Shown: one piece after another, positions 1-14,081 of the stretch
Layout of the letters: each line of letters opens with the position of its first letter
Numbering within the stretch: the stretch's first letter is position 1
NCBI GenBank assembly: GCA_904063045.1
Contig: CAJFCJ010000010.1
Location: 682,001-746,000 of the forward strand
Origin: Dimorphilus gyrociliatus
Taxonomy: Eukaryota; Annelida; Polychaeta; Dinophilidae
DNA length: 64,000 bases
Reading direction: 5' to 3'
The notes under the pieces: model-generated
The model's input: only the letters and a program-made list of their open reading frames with translations
What the model was told of the DNA's origin: nothing
The model's database searches: none
Program-made: the position numbers and the translations under genes

Positions 1-3000
1 ATAGCAAAGTCCAAAAAGGAATGTTCTTATTGTTAGGGATATTGAGAAATGCGAGGAAGAATTGAAGGAGTGATTTGCTATTATTATTATAATTTTCTTT
101 TAGTCTTTCTCTTTCTCCCTTTCTTTCTCTTGTTTAGCTGTTATATGTATATTGTTTTTCATAATAAATTCGCAATAGTTTCTAATTTATTAATTATATA
201 TGTTAATTGAATAAATGGAATTCATTTATTCTTTTATTCAATTGCTTCTTTTGTTCTTTCAAATGTTTCTCCTATACTAACCTTCGAGTTCTATAATAAT
301 CTAAACACCATTAATTTGTATAAAAGAAAAAAAAAGAAGGAAAAAAAAAACGACTATTTTAAATTTCTTAAAAGAGGGTTCTAATCGTTAGAGAGGTTCC
401 CTAATTAGACGTCAATCAAATCTCAAGGTTGATTAAGTTTTTTGGTCCTGGACTATGATGGGCTTTTTCTTTCGTTCTTTCTTCCTTCGCTTTACATTAT
501 TATAATTCTTTTTTTTTTTGATGGAAGGAGGAACTTGGTCATTTAAATTACTTGAATAATAGAAGCGTAAAAATAATAAACTTAAACATATTAAAGCGGT
601 ACAAATGTTGTTTTTCTTTCTTAGACGTTTAACAAAGCGTTACTCTATTTAGCTTTTGGATAAGAAACTATAAAAGAAATGTATTATTCCAAGTATTTTA
701 TTATTATGACTTGTCTATTTATTGTTATTATCTGATTATTATTTTTTTATATAGATATTTTATAATTATAACCAATCCTTTAAACTGTCACAAGAAGCTA
801 TTAATTTCTCGTCTATCAACATTTTGCCTTTTATTAATTTAGTTACGCTTATTGACGTTCGTCTTACATAATCCGCTATTTTTGATAATGAATGATGTCA
901 CCTATTCAATTTTCTTGTTCATCAAAGAAAAGAAGGCAAATGAATAATATTCGAGGCGCCATCTATAATTTCTTTAAGAGTAAGAAAACGATATAAACTC
1001 TAAGAATTATTTGTTGGTACTTTTTCATTATAAAACTGTTATTTCATTATTTTACAAAAATATTTAGCTAATTAGCATATGCATAAGTTAGAGTGATTGA
1101 AATTGTAAAATATTTGAAAATAAGATCAAGAAACTAAGTATACATTCAAGCCGATATTTTTGTAAATAGATTTTGGAATACAATCAGTTTACCTTTTATA
1201 TTTTTACACCAGGTGCAAAAAAATCTGGTAACAACAGGATATATAAACACACAGATATATTAATAAAAAATAAAGAAGTAATGGATAATGTATGGAAAAA
1301 AGAATATCCATCACTCTATAGACAAAGAAATATATTTTCAATACGACATTTAGATAGATACCTTCTCATTGGTTTTTTGAATAGGCGTCCTTTTATCTTG
1401 TACTTTTTTTAATCTTTGTTCCCTTAGAAATTTGGATTCTTTTCCCTTTTCGAAGGACAATATCTTCCTGTTGGAATCAATTGAATATCCGGTCTTATTA
1501 AACATATTTAACGAAATGCTCCTCCTCCTCCCCTTCTTCTTTTTCATCAAATGAATTTCGGACGACATGATAAGATACTAAATGAAATGTTTGAAAAATA
1601 TAAAGAATTGTCTATGTATTCCATTCGAGTGCTGATAATAAATATTTACTTACGATGCTTCAAGAGCGATGATAGTTATTTAATTTATAAATTTAAATTG
1701 AACGATTAATAATAAAAAGTTTTTAAACTTGTGATTAAAATATTCAAGCTCGTCTCGTCTGCCGACTGTTTAGTCAATCATTTTTTGAAAGTGGAAGAAG
1801 ACTGACTATATCTTTTCGCATTTATACAAACATAGTTGCTAAAACAAGCTATTAGCCAGTCTTTAATATAAAAAATGATTATTTATTCAACCTAGTAGCC
1901 TTTTCATATTAAAAACTTATATCTCTAAGGTATAATTAATAACATCGAGTTTAAGTTTATGTTTTCAATAATTAAATTTTTTTTTTATTATAAACTTTGA
2001 TATCTCTGTCAGTGAAATGTTTTTGTTCTCTTAGCTGGTTGGTGCTTGTTTAATCAATCATTTATATTTAGATTATTCAAAATCCCCCCGTGTTTTATTT
2101 ATTCACTATCAAAGCTTAAGAGATCCTCAGAGATAGAGAGGGAAATATATATTTATTTTGCTAGTTATAACTTTGAGTAATATTCACTAATGGTTGAATA
2201 AATATATAGCAAAAGAAAAGCTATGACTTAAAAAGTATGAATAAAGGTTTAACCTAATTTTTCCTTTTTCTTTTTTTCTTTAGAGAAAAGTTACTTGTTC
2301 TTTGTTTTCATCTTTCACCACCTCTAGCTCTCCCCACCCTTTCTCTGCCCCCCACTATCTTTTCTTCTTTCTTTATTATCCTTTCTTTTTGGAAGATAGT
2401 GATTTTTTTCCCTTGCTCTTTAATAATTTATAACTTGTCGTAGTTACCTGTCGTAATCACTTAAAGTTTTGTTTTCATGATACGTCCCACAAGAGGGCTG
2501 TACTGTCTGTTAACGAGTGACGCATCTGTCACTAATTACTGTTTGACGCAGGATAAATTGGAATTCTCTACGGTCCTGCAATGTTAAAGTAAAGAAACTA
2601 GTATGGATAAATTAATTAATGAAAATGTAAAACTATTAAAAGTATTTGCGACCATGAAAGTTAAAACGAGCATGTGGAAACCAGCTACTCTTAAATTTTT
2701 AAAGTCCCTTATCAATATGCTAGATGGCAGCACTTCAAATTAAAATCATTAGCTGCTCCTCGATCTAATTCCTCTTTCTTCTTACTTTTTTTTATAGCTC
2801 TATAATCCGACAATTAAATCAAGCGTCGTATAACAAATAACATTACATAACTATCGATCATCAAAAGAATGCTTGTAAAGAGACGCCCGCCCGTATATAA
2901 TTAGAGACGCCACCTGTTTCGCTACGGCACAGGAATATAAAGATGTAATAATATCCTGTCACGAGCAGCTTATATGCAATGAAGATAGATAAGACATTGC

Positions 3001-3096
3001 ATTTGCAACTCCATTTTGCAAAACCATTCCCTCGATAATCTCCGGTTTGTTTTCTACCTTAAGAGGTACATTGATAAAATAAAGAGCCATTTATAT

Positions 3097-3107
3097 GCCA
3101 TCTAGCG
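3097..3107 (+). promoter_or_regulatory. GCCAYCTRKCG motif 1 (CTCF-like)
   Basis: GCCATCTAGCG in the 5' intergenic region, + orientation. Confidence 0.4.
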
Positions 3108-4692
3108 AGAAAAAGAAACGATTTCGACGAGGGAGGCTCTGAATTATTCCAGGATCCTTCGTGACTAGCATGAATTATTAATTAGGCCTAATTTAATTGA
3201 TATTTCCCAAGAAACTAATGACACAAAGTTATATCTTACAAGAAATTTCAAGAAAACATATCTACTTAAACACTTAATCTTACATCTTATCATCATCGGT
3301 ATTCGAATAATAGGCTATCTTCGGTAATCGGAAACAAGGTTACGTAAAGTAGCTAATTCTATCGACAAATAGATACTTGAAATTCTAACAAAGTTTCGCC
3401 CCCCATTTTTTTTACATAGTACAACTCTTAGCTCTCTCTCTGGCCTCTCATTGGTCTAACCTATTTAGAGAGATTAAGAGGCACAAATCGATAGTATTGT
3501 GTAGTTTTTCACTAACTACATAACGATACGTGCCTCAACATTGAAAGGATACGAGGATACACAGGGTCTCTGGTGTTTGCGCCAGAAGCCAAACAAAAAA
3601 GGCAATGGAGGTACTTGTTCAAACAAATTATCTGTTTAAACAAGCTGATGGGCAATAAAAAGAAACAAAAGAAAGAAAAAGGCAATTTCTTTTATTTCTT
3701 TAATAATTTTAATAAGATACGATCATTCATTCAAATAAAAATGTCATAAACAATGTTCCTCATTACCATCACCCTCATTTTTTCGTTACGTTCCATTAAA
3801 TTTTCCAACAATATTTGGATTTACATAGATAAATATCCTAGACATTCATATTCCGTTGCACCATCTGCTCTTTTCTGCAATTGATCCGAACATACAATCG
3901 GTACAAAGGAATACTTATTTATAACGCATATTAGTAATTCAAGCTGTGTTTTCTAAAATTCACATCACCCAGGAAAAACTCGTGAATAAACAGTGAAAAA
4001 GGGTGGGGAAATGCATGAATTTATTATAAGTATATTTTTTGTTTTTTCCTCTTTTCCCCCTTTTTTTTCCCTTCTATTTTGATATTCTTCTTTGAGTAAG
4101 CAATGGAAATAAAAAATAATATAATTATTGAGCTTACCGTACGGTGGCGCTTTCTAATTAAGAAAAAGGGGGAGGAGATTTTTTTCTTTATTTTCACCTT
4201 TACCCTCCCTAAAACCTACTTTTCTCAGTGTAATTGTATACAAATTGCGGAGGAGAAGAAAAGGGAAAGAGTAGCGTAAATATTTCCCTCCCTTCAATAA
4301 AATAAAAAGGAAGAAGAAAGGAGGAGGGTTTGGCACTTAAGTTTCAGAAGCACTTGTTATGTTTGAGCTGAACGCTATCTATTCCGGCAGAAAATTGGCA
4401 TTGTATTTATGTAGATTCGATTGCAAAGTCAAAAAAAAGGCCGGCGAATTCATTTAACATTCTAAAGACAGATGACGGAGTAAACGTGTTCCGAATTAGT
4501 TTCACATCCGTCAGTCGGCCCCTTACCTACTCCTGGGAAACGCCAGCGTCTCGCGTCTAATTGTTCCACCCGTATGTACCAGGGGGGAGAGGGAGGAAAC
4601 GACTCTATATTCATTTTAGACAAGCTATTGTTGCTAGTTTAAGAGGATTAACCAAACGGACTATTCCGGGGGTAATGTGACGTAAATTCGTA

Positions 4693-4700
4693 TCACGTGA
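4693..4700. promoter_or_regulatory. TCACGTGA palindrome (E-box) 1
   Basis: Perfect bHLH-leucine zipper type site in the 5' flank of DDR, one of six in the window. Confidence 0.4.
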
Positions 4701-5899
4701 CATTTTAAGATGTCATACAGTCTCGAGAAATTCGCACAGGTGTTATCACGTCATCTCCCTTGTCGTCTTATCTTTACGCTTCGCGTTGTAATTTTCTTTC
4801 GAAACGCGCTTGAATTGCCTTTTGAAATTTCTTACAGATCATTTAACAGATACGAACTATTTCTTGTACCCTTCCCTCTCTATCGTATTTTTTCATCTTC
4901 TACCTGCAAATTAACGAGAAAATCCCTCCGGATAAAAAGAATTATGTATTGATTATGGAGGATACATTTTATTCTATATATGGTAAAGATTATAACCCAG
5001 AAATCCTTGTACAACCTACTTTTGCAACAAAACTGAAGTCATGACTTATAAATCAGCGAACAAAAGATTGAAAGACGTCGAATTGACTATCAACGATTAC
5101 AAACTGAATGAAAAACTAGAAGACAGGAATTATTTCTACCATTTTTATAATTAACTTCTGCCCAAATAAAAGATTACATTCTATTCACATGCCTTTATTC
5201 GAATAACCGTTTTTAATCTCTTTAGTCAAAGAAAGGAAAGACCCGTTTCGAGAGTAATTAATCAATGATTATTCTTTCTTTTCTCTTTTTTCTCTCCCCC
5301 CTCTCTCTCTCTTTCTCTCTCCCGCCCCTTCTTAGCTAATTATATTGGAAAATGATTACCTCTGCCCCATTCAGAAATATAAAGTTCGAGATAATTATTC
5401 TTTATAACAATACAAAGAAAAAAAAAATACACAATGTTCAATTTATATAATTACCTATTAAGAGGCTTTTAATTAATGTCTCTTTTAAATTAAAAACGGT
5501 TATACATTCCCTTCGTATTACCATTAGTTAATTTCTTCCCTTATTCGGTAGAAGAGAAAAACTAATACAAAGAGAAAGAGTTTGATTGATAAAACCATCT
5601 CTCTTTCTTCAGTTATTAATCTATAAAGGTTATACAAGTAAAACAGTTTAAAGTTGAAAATAATTAAGCGTTTAAGTTTTTTTTAAGTGAAACATAAAAC
5701 TTGGCCAGATTTCATGAATTACAACTATTTAATCTGGGAAATGAAAAAGCTGTTTACATCTTTTATAGCCTCAAAGGACTTGTATCGGCACGATAAACCT
5801 CGTTCCTAAAATGTAATTTTACTGCAATAAAAACTCGGTTGGATAACCTAAAAAAGACTTTAATTGTCAGGATTTTTCTTCTTTTTACATAAGATAAAA

Positions 5900-5903
<4 letters not shown>

Positions 5904-5931
<28 letters not shown>
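5904..5931. repeat. (TC)n microsatellite
   Basis: Uninterrupted TC dinucleotides, about 13-14 units. Confidence 0.9.
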
Positions 5932-5936
<5 letters not shown>

Positions 5937-6670
5937 CTTCCTTTTTTTAATTTAATATTTTCCATTAAATTATTCAAAAGTATTTCTATAAACACTTTTT
6001 ATTTATGTCTCTTTTTGAGAATTGATTACCGCCTTGTCTTCTAAGAAATCATTTCTTTTTTACTTCCTGAAGGGAAGAGTGAGTGGGTGGGAAAGGAAAA
6101 CTAAATTTGAAAAGAATTTTAGACAGGATAGAGCATTAGCCCAATCTTGGTGACAGACCCGTCCAAGACAATCGCGTCAAACGCGTCAATTAGCTTAATT
6201 CCTTCTACTTTTCTCCCTCCTACCTTCCTTTCTAGGGTTATCCTATCGAATGAAAAAAAATACCTTAAATAACGAAACGCACACATACACAAGGAATTTA
6301 CCGTCGACCGAATCCTGATTATAAAAACAGCCGCCGGGGTCGTCATCAATCACGGCCGAACGACGTCAGAAGGAGATTTCAATACAGGAACCAACTCATA
6401 AAGTTTCAGGTCGCAGAGGTTAGAAGCAGGTGAGCCGTGTAAACGCTCTTCCAATTAACCTGTACTCCGAAACAAACGTCAAAATTCTTATGGCTTATAT
6501 TGTACGCAGGCTTATTTTAGCTGATGATATGCTCGAGGCAAACTATCCTAAGTAGCTTATGTAGTCGGAGCTATTTTGAAGCGGGTGTTTTGCTGTTAGA
6601 GCATATAATATCTCTAGCTTTTATTACAAATATTAAAGGGTTTAAGTTCTCTCTGTTTTCCATATTTCAA

Positions 6671-6692
6671 TATATATATATATATATATATA
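6671..6692. repeat. (TA)n microsatellite
   Basis: About 11 TA units running into TATACAGTATA. Confidence 0.9.
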
Positions 6693-7944
6693 CAGTATAC
6701 ATTATATATATTTATTTATTTATACAGTATTTATATATAGACGAATTTAAATATACTTTTATTCTTTTTTATATACTAAAGATCAACTTTGTTTTAAAGC
6801 TTATGCCTCTTTTTTTTCCATAAGCTTAAATAAAACTACCGGAATAAACAGGCCGTGCTTAAGTGTTAGTTGTTGTTGACAGGCTAATGGAATGATGTCG
6901 GCTGGTAGGACGTCGTTGCATCATTTTTATGGTCTTGATTTTATCGATGTAAGCCACTCTCTTCCCTACAAAAAGAAATAGTGTCCAATACTGATTAGAT
7001 GTCTATATCGGTTAAAAGAAGTCAAGATTTACTAGCTTTTGCTTGTTAACTTAATTGTAAGGAATGGTATAATTAAACTAAATTTTCTCAAAGTCTTTTA
7101 ATTTTAATTTAATCTTGATTAGAATTTAGGAAACTGAGCTAAATTGCATGGGGATAAAATTACGATAGAATTTATATTTATTTCTTCGCAATAATAGATT
7201 TATTATTCGTTAGAAAAGAAAATAATATGTTATAAGAAAACGTAAATGGACTACTGCCAATCGGAAACGAACATTTATTTCTTTATATAAGATAGGATCA
7301 TCCTCTACTTAAACTTACATTACCACGGGAATTTCTTACCATATATACTCTAGTTACATTTTTAGTAAATGAAAAGTTTACAGTTTTTAATATCATCCTT
7401 TCTTTTTCATCTATTTATTATGAGATATTTAATATACAAGACTTTGTACATATACTGTATAGAATCCATGAGCAAAACCTTTTTTCTTCTGTCTCTCTCT
7501 CTCTCTGACTGGTACTAAATAGCACGTGTTATTATTTTTTTGTTAAATCAACCATTAAATAATATTAGTTTACTATCAATACCATTTACAGAAAAATTAT
7601 ATATACAATTCGTGTGTCAGTGATATTTCTTTCTATTTATCTCTTTCGTCTCCTTTCTTCCAATCTATTCCGATTTTTCTAGCTCTCTTTCTCTCCTCCA
7701 AAATGACTATTTATAGATATTTCGCATGAAATTATTAAGAGAACGCTACGTCCAATTATGGATGGACGCTGAAAACTGTTAATTAACGAAGTGAAATTGT
7801 GTTGGCGAATTGAATTTATCAACTTTATTTAGAATTTTGAAATTGCACCTATAAATAAACAAATCTACTTATATATCCATTGTTTAGGAGAGAGAGGATT
7901 CGACTCCCGGGGCAAGCTGTTGTTGGGAGCCATAAACAGATGAT

Positions 7945-7952
7945 CACGTGAT
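7945..7952. promoter_or_regulatory. TCACGTGA palindrome (E-box) 2
   Basis: Embedded in the 12-bp palindrome GATCACGTGATC. Confidence 0.4.
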
Positions 7953-9715
7953 CGATTTCGGAATAGATCTGAAGCGGCAAACTTTCAATAGCTGAAAACT
8001 TTATGTGGATTGATTAATACCGAAAAAGCTGTTGAATAATAAAGCGAAATATCGTTATTTAGAATTGAAAAAAAGATAAAGGAAAAATATATATCTTTTC
8101 CTTTTTTTGACTTGTTATAAAGTAAACAATGATAATGTACAAAGGATTAAAAACTTTCCGAATGCATAATAGTTACCTGATACAGTTGAAGCTGTAGCTA
8201 ACCTTAAGATCAATCACACACGACCAATGAAAGTTGACAAGACGAAGCCTTAAACGGATTATTCTTTTTACAAGGAATATCCAAGGGAAAAAAGAACAGA
8301 GTAAAAGGAATAAGGAATCACCTGAACCCATTAAACGAAGCTTTAGAAAAATTTTATCAATATTACAAAAAAAAACTACTACCTGTGAAATAGAAACTAT
8401 CCTATTTAAACTATTAATTATATAATAACTTTACCAAAGAAATTAGCCAAAGTATTATAATAATAATAAACCAATAGTAATTCGCGAATTACTTTAAGTA
8501 TATATTTTCTAGCCTGAGGATTTTTCCTTTATTTAACCTACTAAAGTAATTATTTTTTTGGAAGAATATCATTGGAAGTTGGGTTAGTTTTGGTGTAAAT
8601 TCTTATTTCAATATATACTTGTTTAACAATTTTCGATTAATTACGCTCTAATAGGTTTGTAGAGGGAAAGTTATTAGTTATTTACTTTCTGAAGTTTCCT
8701 TTTTTTCTTTGTAAATATAAACAAGGTATTTTTTTTTACAGTCGAATGTAATGAAAAATTTACTTGTTATACAGATTTTATTATTTAAGTCAATTATTGA
8801 AACAGGTTTTGTCTCTTCCCCTTTTTTTTATTGCTTGCCAGACGTAACTATGTCCCTTGTTCTTATAAAAAGGTTGTAGAAGTGACATTGAACGAACGTC
8901 GACTGCAAGTCTTGTATAGAGATACTGATGAAATATTGTCGCTTGTGTAATCGAGTCACAACATAAAGGCAAGATGAGTAAGAAATAGCAAATCGATGGA
9001 TTATTTTTCTTCCATCTCTTCTTCTCCCTCTCTTACTGTATCTTTCTCTTCTTCTCACTTCCTATGTTTCATTCACGCTGGCTCTTTTTATCTTGTATTT
9101 CTCCTCGGGAACAGATACCTCTAAAACAAAAGTATAAAAGAAAACAAACGTTTGAAAGCAAAGATTTTCTAATAAATTTCAATATAAACATAAAGTATTT
9201 AAATCGTAAATTTCGATTGAATAGAGCTTAAGCCTCTTTGACAGTTTTTCTTTAACAAAAGAAGATGATATAACGTTGTCGCTTACATAAGAAAGCCAAT
9301 CTGTTGTGGCCAAGTGTTTAGCAGGGGGTATATAGAAGAGGTTTGTGTGAGGTTAAGAAAAGGAGATTTAAAATGCAAAAGGTATGAAAAGCAGGTTAGA
9401 GGCGGTACTATTAAATAGCCAAAGGGTTATGATTGTATCAAGTGTGCCCTGGCATGATGGAGGAAAAGCTCTACAACGTTAACACTTTATTGTCGTGACA
9501 AACGTTAAGAAGGTAGATATTTTTCATGAAGTTGAAATGGCACCTGCTCGAAATTAAAGCTCTTATATTATGTATCGTTAGTGGTATTCAAATTTCAGAT
9601 AGCTCTGAAAATGAATGTCTCTAATAACGTTTTCCCATCAAACAATAATAGTATGTGTAATTGACATCAACCATTTTACATAATCAGAGTAAGTCCGGTA
9701 CTATAGCGTAGTCTG

Positions 9716-9723
9716 TCACGTGA
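9716..9723. promoter_or_regulatory. TCACGTGA palindrome (E-box) 3
   Basis: Lies in TGTCACGTGACCTAG, a 15-mer repeated exactly at 21,091. Confidence 0.45.
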
Positions 9724-9985
9724 CCTAGATGAAATAAAATAAAAAGGCACCCGAGCCCGTATATCTCCCGCCCGGTTACTTTCTAAAGAATGGTAATAAT
9801 AGAACTGAAAAGGGGCTCTATCCATTTTCATAGTACTGTATATTTTAAAATTTTGACTGTAGCTAAAAAGGGAAACAGTTGGTTTGAAAATCCTCCGGAA
9901 GTAGAAGCCCGTACAAAACGGGAAGGAGTATTAATATTTATTACCGTTTTTTGGTTTCTTCTATTAAGAAAGAGTGGCGTTAAAA

Positions 9986-10013
9986 GGGTGTTGGTGGGGG
10001 GAAGGGGGTGGGG
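9986..10013 (+). other. Potential G-quadruplex
   Basis: Four G-runs of 3-6 bases with short loops (GGG...GGGGGG-AA-GGGGG-T-GGGG) in an AT-rich background. Confidence 0.5.
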
Positions 10014-10091
10014 ATTGGAGAAAAGAAAACGCCGCCAACAGCCCCATTTATCCACCATGACTGATGCGACACGGTCAGTTACAAAAAGGAA

Positions 10092-10099
10092 TCACGTGA
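10092..10099. promoter_or_regulatory. TCACGTGA palindrome (E-box) 4
   Basis: Lies 376 bp from E-box 3, next to the G-run cluster at 9986-10013. Confidence 0.45.
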
Positions 10100-10781
10100 C
10101 CCGACTCAGTAAGTTTCATGACAAATCCTTCTCTATCAAAGTAGACCAATTGAAATTTGATCAATTGCTCAATCAAAAAAGGTTGAGCAATTTATTTAAT
10201 TCACACTACACTACAATTCACTGACAAAAGGGTAATACCTTGAAACAAGGAGGTAAAGTTTGACGTTAATTTAACCTTACGCTTACTTTATGCATCTACT
10301 GTATACTGGTGTGAGGGGCGCAAAAAGAAAATTTCCCATCAAGAGGTTAGGGACGTCCCACTTAGCATCTTCCATCCCCCGAAGGTAGATATTTTTCAGT
10401 TTTGAGGAATAGGGGAGAGAGAAGCGATATAAGAGAAGTAGAGGTGGAAGGATAAGAAGTGCTGCTGGTAATTGATAGTTTCGGCGTTGACGCGTTGCGG
10501 AAGGGGGAGGCAAAAGGGCCACGGCTTTTGCAGTCTACTGCGAAATTATACGTACCGACTAAGCTCTAGCCTGCAACACTCTAAGCCGCTTTTCTAGACG
10601 ACTGCAATTTGCCGGCTGCCAAAGTAATTTCGTCTAGTCGACGAACGGCGCGCGTAATCGATCTTGTTTCATTCGCCTTGAGGCGAGTTTAACGCAATAA
10701 TAAACTTGTCTAAACTAGCGATGATGTACGACTGTTACCGTATTATAAAATAGAATGAATATATAAAGCTTGTTAAAGGAA

Positions 10782-10832
10782 GGGGGTGTTATTGGTGGGG
10801 GCGGTGAAGGGGTGAGAGGAGTGGGGGGGGGG
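10782..10832 (+). other. Potential G-quadruplex, long loops
   Basis: G-runs of 5, 5, 4 and 10 bases separated by 7-10 bp. Confidence 0.4.
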
Positions 10833-13483
10833 AATGTATAGTTGCACTCGACTCTTTTTGTTAGAGGAGTCGTTCGGTTAACAAAGGAAAAAGTCATTCG
10901 GAGTAATGGCGTCAGTAATCCTTGCAGGTACGCATACTGCGTTTTTTTTACAAGCCGCTTCACTTTCTGTCAAGTTTTACACCGTAGCTGTAGTGTAACG
11001 TTATATAGCCTTCGTCAACGACGCTGTAATCAATCTATCCGGGGGTTTTTTATTGAATTGTCAGAGATTCAGTATTTTTCGCTTAGCCATCAGGCCTTGT
11101 AAAATAGTCTAAAGAAGATAAATTCCACTAAATTAAATTCCTTTCCAAATATTAATTGGCATTTTTTAAAAGTAAAATTCAATAAATATTAATTGTTATG
11201 GAAAAAATATGAAATTTTTCATCATATCATCAGATATTTATAAACTTTATGTAATATATTTAATACTTTATTAAGTAGTATTTGTTCTGATATATAGATT
11301 ATCTTCCCAGTTTATTAATTAATATTTTCATATGTAATTTATTAGTTGTAAATCTGGAAAATTAGGAGAATACAATGTAAGTAAAAACTCTTCAATCAAC
11401 AATCGACGAATCAATTAACCGGAAAGAATTTAATTTTCCCTCTCTCTTCCACTTTTTTTTTTACTCCTATATCCTATCCTTCTTCTCCTACTTCGTCATT
11501 ACATGTTTTTATATATTTGTTTTTTATTCTATATCACATATATTCCCTTTTAAATTAAAAATAAACAGATTTCCTGTAATTTTTGATCCTAGTTGAAATT
11601 TAATACCAAGGTTGTGCGTATCGCTGGTATAAGTATACATATAGGCCTAAACGTTAGTAGGGAATATTTGATAGACGAACTAGGTTTAAACGAATATTAT
11701 ACAGTTTAGTTAAAGGATCATAAAAGTCAATTTTTTTAAGAGTATTCGATTGTTCTTCGATTAGGCCTATTAAAGTAAATATTTTAGATTTTTTTCATCT
11801 TGTTCACTTATTTATTAAAGTTAACAAACAGAATCAGCAAAAGTAATATTGAAAAGAAAAAAGCACTTGTATTTCAATTGCATAATCAAACTATATACTT
11901 TTATTGAACTCTTCGTATTAATCAATCAACAGCTGCAAGAAGCGATTTGGAATTTTCTTTTTCTCGTTTGACAGTTAAATTACAAAGTAGTTGGAAGACA
12001 TACTTGACGAATTGATACAAACATTCACTTGTATACCTAAAAGATCTAATAAAAGGGGACAAAGTGGAGAAATCAGAAACAAGAATCTTGGCCGTGTTTT
12101 TATCATGTTAATTAGCATCTTGTTAAGGAATTTCGGGGAGAGAAAAGAAGCGAATTTTTACAGGACTATCTAAGGAATTTATCATGCATAATAATACGGC
12201 CGATTGCACAATCCATAAACTAGCCAATCAACGGCCGATTAGCAGATAAAATTCTGTTACTGGAGTAACGACATTACAAAATATATCTGTATATTTATAT
12301 ACGAAAGCATTGTATAAGATAATATAACTGCATATTTACAGTATATATATATATATGATTTATCTATATATATACTATGTATGTGAATTATGTAATATAT
12401 GGTTAATAACACAGTATTATACTTTCTAAGAATCAGAGCCCAAGTTTTTGTCACAATCTGTCTAAACGCTGACAGAAAAGAGGAGAATTCATGGAGATTG
12501 CATTGATCAGCAAGAGAAACATATCCATTATATTCTAAGAAGTAGAAATTGCTCTTGATGACTTAGATATTGGATATAATGTTGCCGTTCAAACACGCAA
12601 TTGGGGACACAGCTCTGTCTGATTAGACAAATCTGTATTATATTCTTCTAAGAATGAAATTCAATAAGAGCACAAACTTGTGCGAATGCAAATATAAATG
12701 ATAGAGAACCATAAGTTATATGACTATTAATATATGTTGTAGATTGTATAGAATAAGTAATTGAATAGACAAAAGTATGATGTTTGATTCAACAAGTATT
12801 AGAATTCAAACGCAATATTGAATTGGCAGTTTGCAATATCCAGGAATACAAGCACTTAATCTTTGTTCATCCTTATTCCGTTCATATACAAAGTGTATAC
12901 ATACATATATAGATACGTCTATATAATAACTATACATAGATGCATACGTCTATATTGAACATACAGGTATATATATTGTTTATCTATTAATACATGTAAT
13001 ATTCATGTATATCAAATTATAAGTGAATGTTTGTTTCATGAATATAGAATTTAAATAAAATAACTGGCAACCGTTCATTACTTTTTAACAAATTAGCATT
13101 TTCCGTGAGGACAAAGTACAGATACATACAAGATTATCTGTAAAATTTATCATGCATGCACAGTACAGTGTCAGTTTTTATGAACGATCCCTTATGAAAA
13201 ATGCATCGGTTCGTCAGTTTACGATATAATCGACAATCGGGCGGTAATGCCACACCATTCTTGACGATTTTCTCACCACTTTACAACTATTTCCTTTGAC
13301 GACCTCAGCACGCGATTGTTTTGACTTCTTTCTTAACTCTTTCTCCTTCTCTCTCTCCCTCCCTCTTCTCTCGATTAAAGTCTTCTGTATGAACATCTGC
13401 CGTCCGTTGTGCTAAAAAAAATAATGACAGGGCCAAAAGCCGACACCCCTTATTTGAGGCGGCCACCCCTCGGGAAAATCTCT

Positions 13484-13996
13484 TCAAATCGACTCGTCCA
13501 CTCGGCTCCTTTCAGTCGGCCACCGACAGCTGATGGGATTAAGTGTAGTTTTTAGTGAACACTGTTTAGAGAACTGTATCGGACAGGTTGGAGGAAACGA
13601 AAGGAAGAAAATTATCTGATAACAATCTCACTATTCTCTCTCTCTCTTCCAAATATCAGCAGACGAAGCGACACTTTATACCGTTTTTTTAAAAATTGTT
13701 TTAATAGTTCTTCAATAGTTTTATGATAAATTTTTTTTATTTTACTACTTCGTTACTATGCGGATGTAAAATACTATCAACTAGAACAACAACAACAACA
13801 ACTAAAAGGGAAAATAAAAGAGGAGAATATAAAGTTTTACTTTTATAGAGAATAAAAGAAAAGCTACCCATAAAAAGGGAGATTTTCAACAATTAATAGA
13901 AGATAAAAAAGAAAGAGGAGAAGAAGGAGTAGAAGGAAGAAGGAAGAAGTAAAAAATAATAAAAATAACAACAAACAAAATTATAAAAAACAATAA
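13484..13996 (+). promoter_or_regulatory. Presumed promoter and 5' UTR of the DDR gene
   Basis: This is the segment directly upstream of the DDR start codon. It has a comparatively GC-rich piece at about 13,484-13,545, with an initiator-like TTCAGTC around 13,511-13,517. A purine-rich tract follows, with an (AAC)6 run and GAAGGA repeats, before the ATG at 13,997. I see no convincing TATA box. The transcription start is inferred only from position and the initiator-like word. Confidence 0.25.
13784..13802. repeat. (AAC)n microsatellite
   Basis: Six AAC units in the presumed 5' UTR of DDR. Confidence 0.85.
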
Positions 13997-14081
13997 ATGG
14001 CGAGGATAGTACAAATTTTTTGGGCTGTTTGCGCATGCGTTCTAATTAGGCCTAATTTCTGCCTGAACGAACAGAAGTATG
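13997..14081 (+). CDS. DDR: DDR coding exon 1: start codon and signal peptide
   Basis: Encodes 28 residues plus one base. It begins [16 protein letters not shown] and ends NEQKYG, a typical cleavable signal peptide. The donor is GGTAAGT with phase 1. It matches the two-base remainder at the start of the exon at 32,005, restoring a Gly codon before LCNQ. The ATG is the only one in frame that supplies a leader. Confidence 0.85.

Larger units (their letters stand above)
1..13483. other. 5' intergenic region, no gene recognised
   Basis: AT-rich DNA with no open frame that I recognise. It holds microsatellites, three TCACGTGA palindromes upstream of 10 kb plus one just beyond, one intergenic GCCAYCTRKCG site (3097) and two G-run clusters (9986-10013 and 10782-10832). 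A more GC-rich stretch at about 9.7-11.1 kb could be regulatory for the DDR gene that starts at 13,997. An open frame at 9790-10224 is long for this composition, but it crosses a G-run cluster and resembles no family. Confidence 0.6.

Noticed and set aside
7900-7940. GATTCGACTCC resembling a tRNA B box
   Set aside because: No acceptor stem, A box or cloverleaf could be built around it.
9790-10224. 144-codon open frame
   Set aside because: It crosses a G-run cluster, which removes stops. It has no recognisable domain and no splice context, so it is likely chance.
10715-10963. Minus-strand frame with a Pro-rich PPPTP segment
   Set aside because: The proline run is only the complement of the G-run cluster at 10782-10832.
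3179-14056. 16-bp match TAATTAGGCCTAATTT shared by 3179 and 14043, and four TAGGCCTA words before 14.1 kb
   Set aside because: A few such 16-mers are expected by chance at this composition, and one copy lies in coding sequence.
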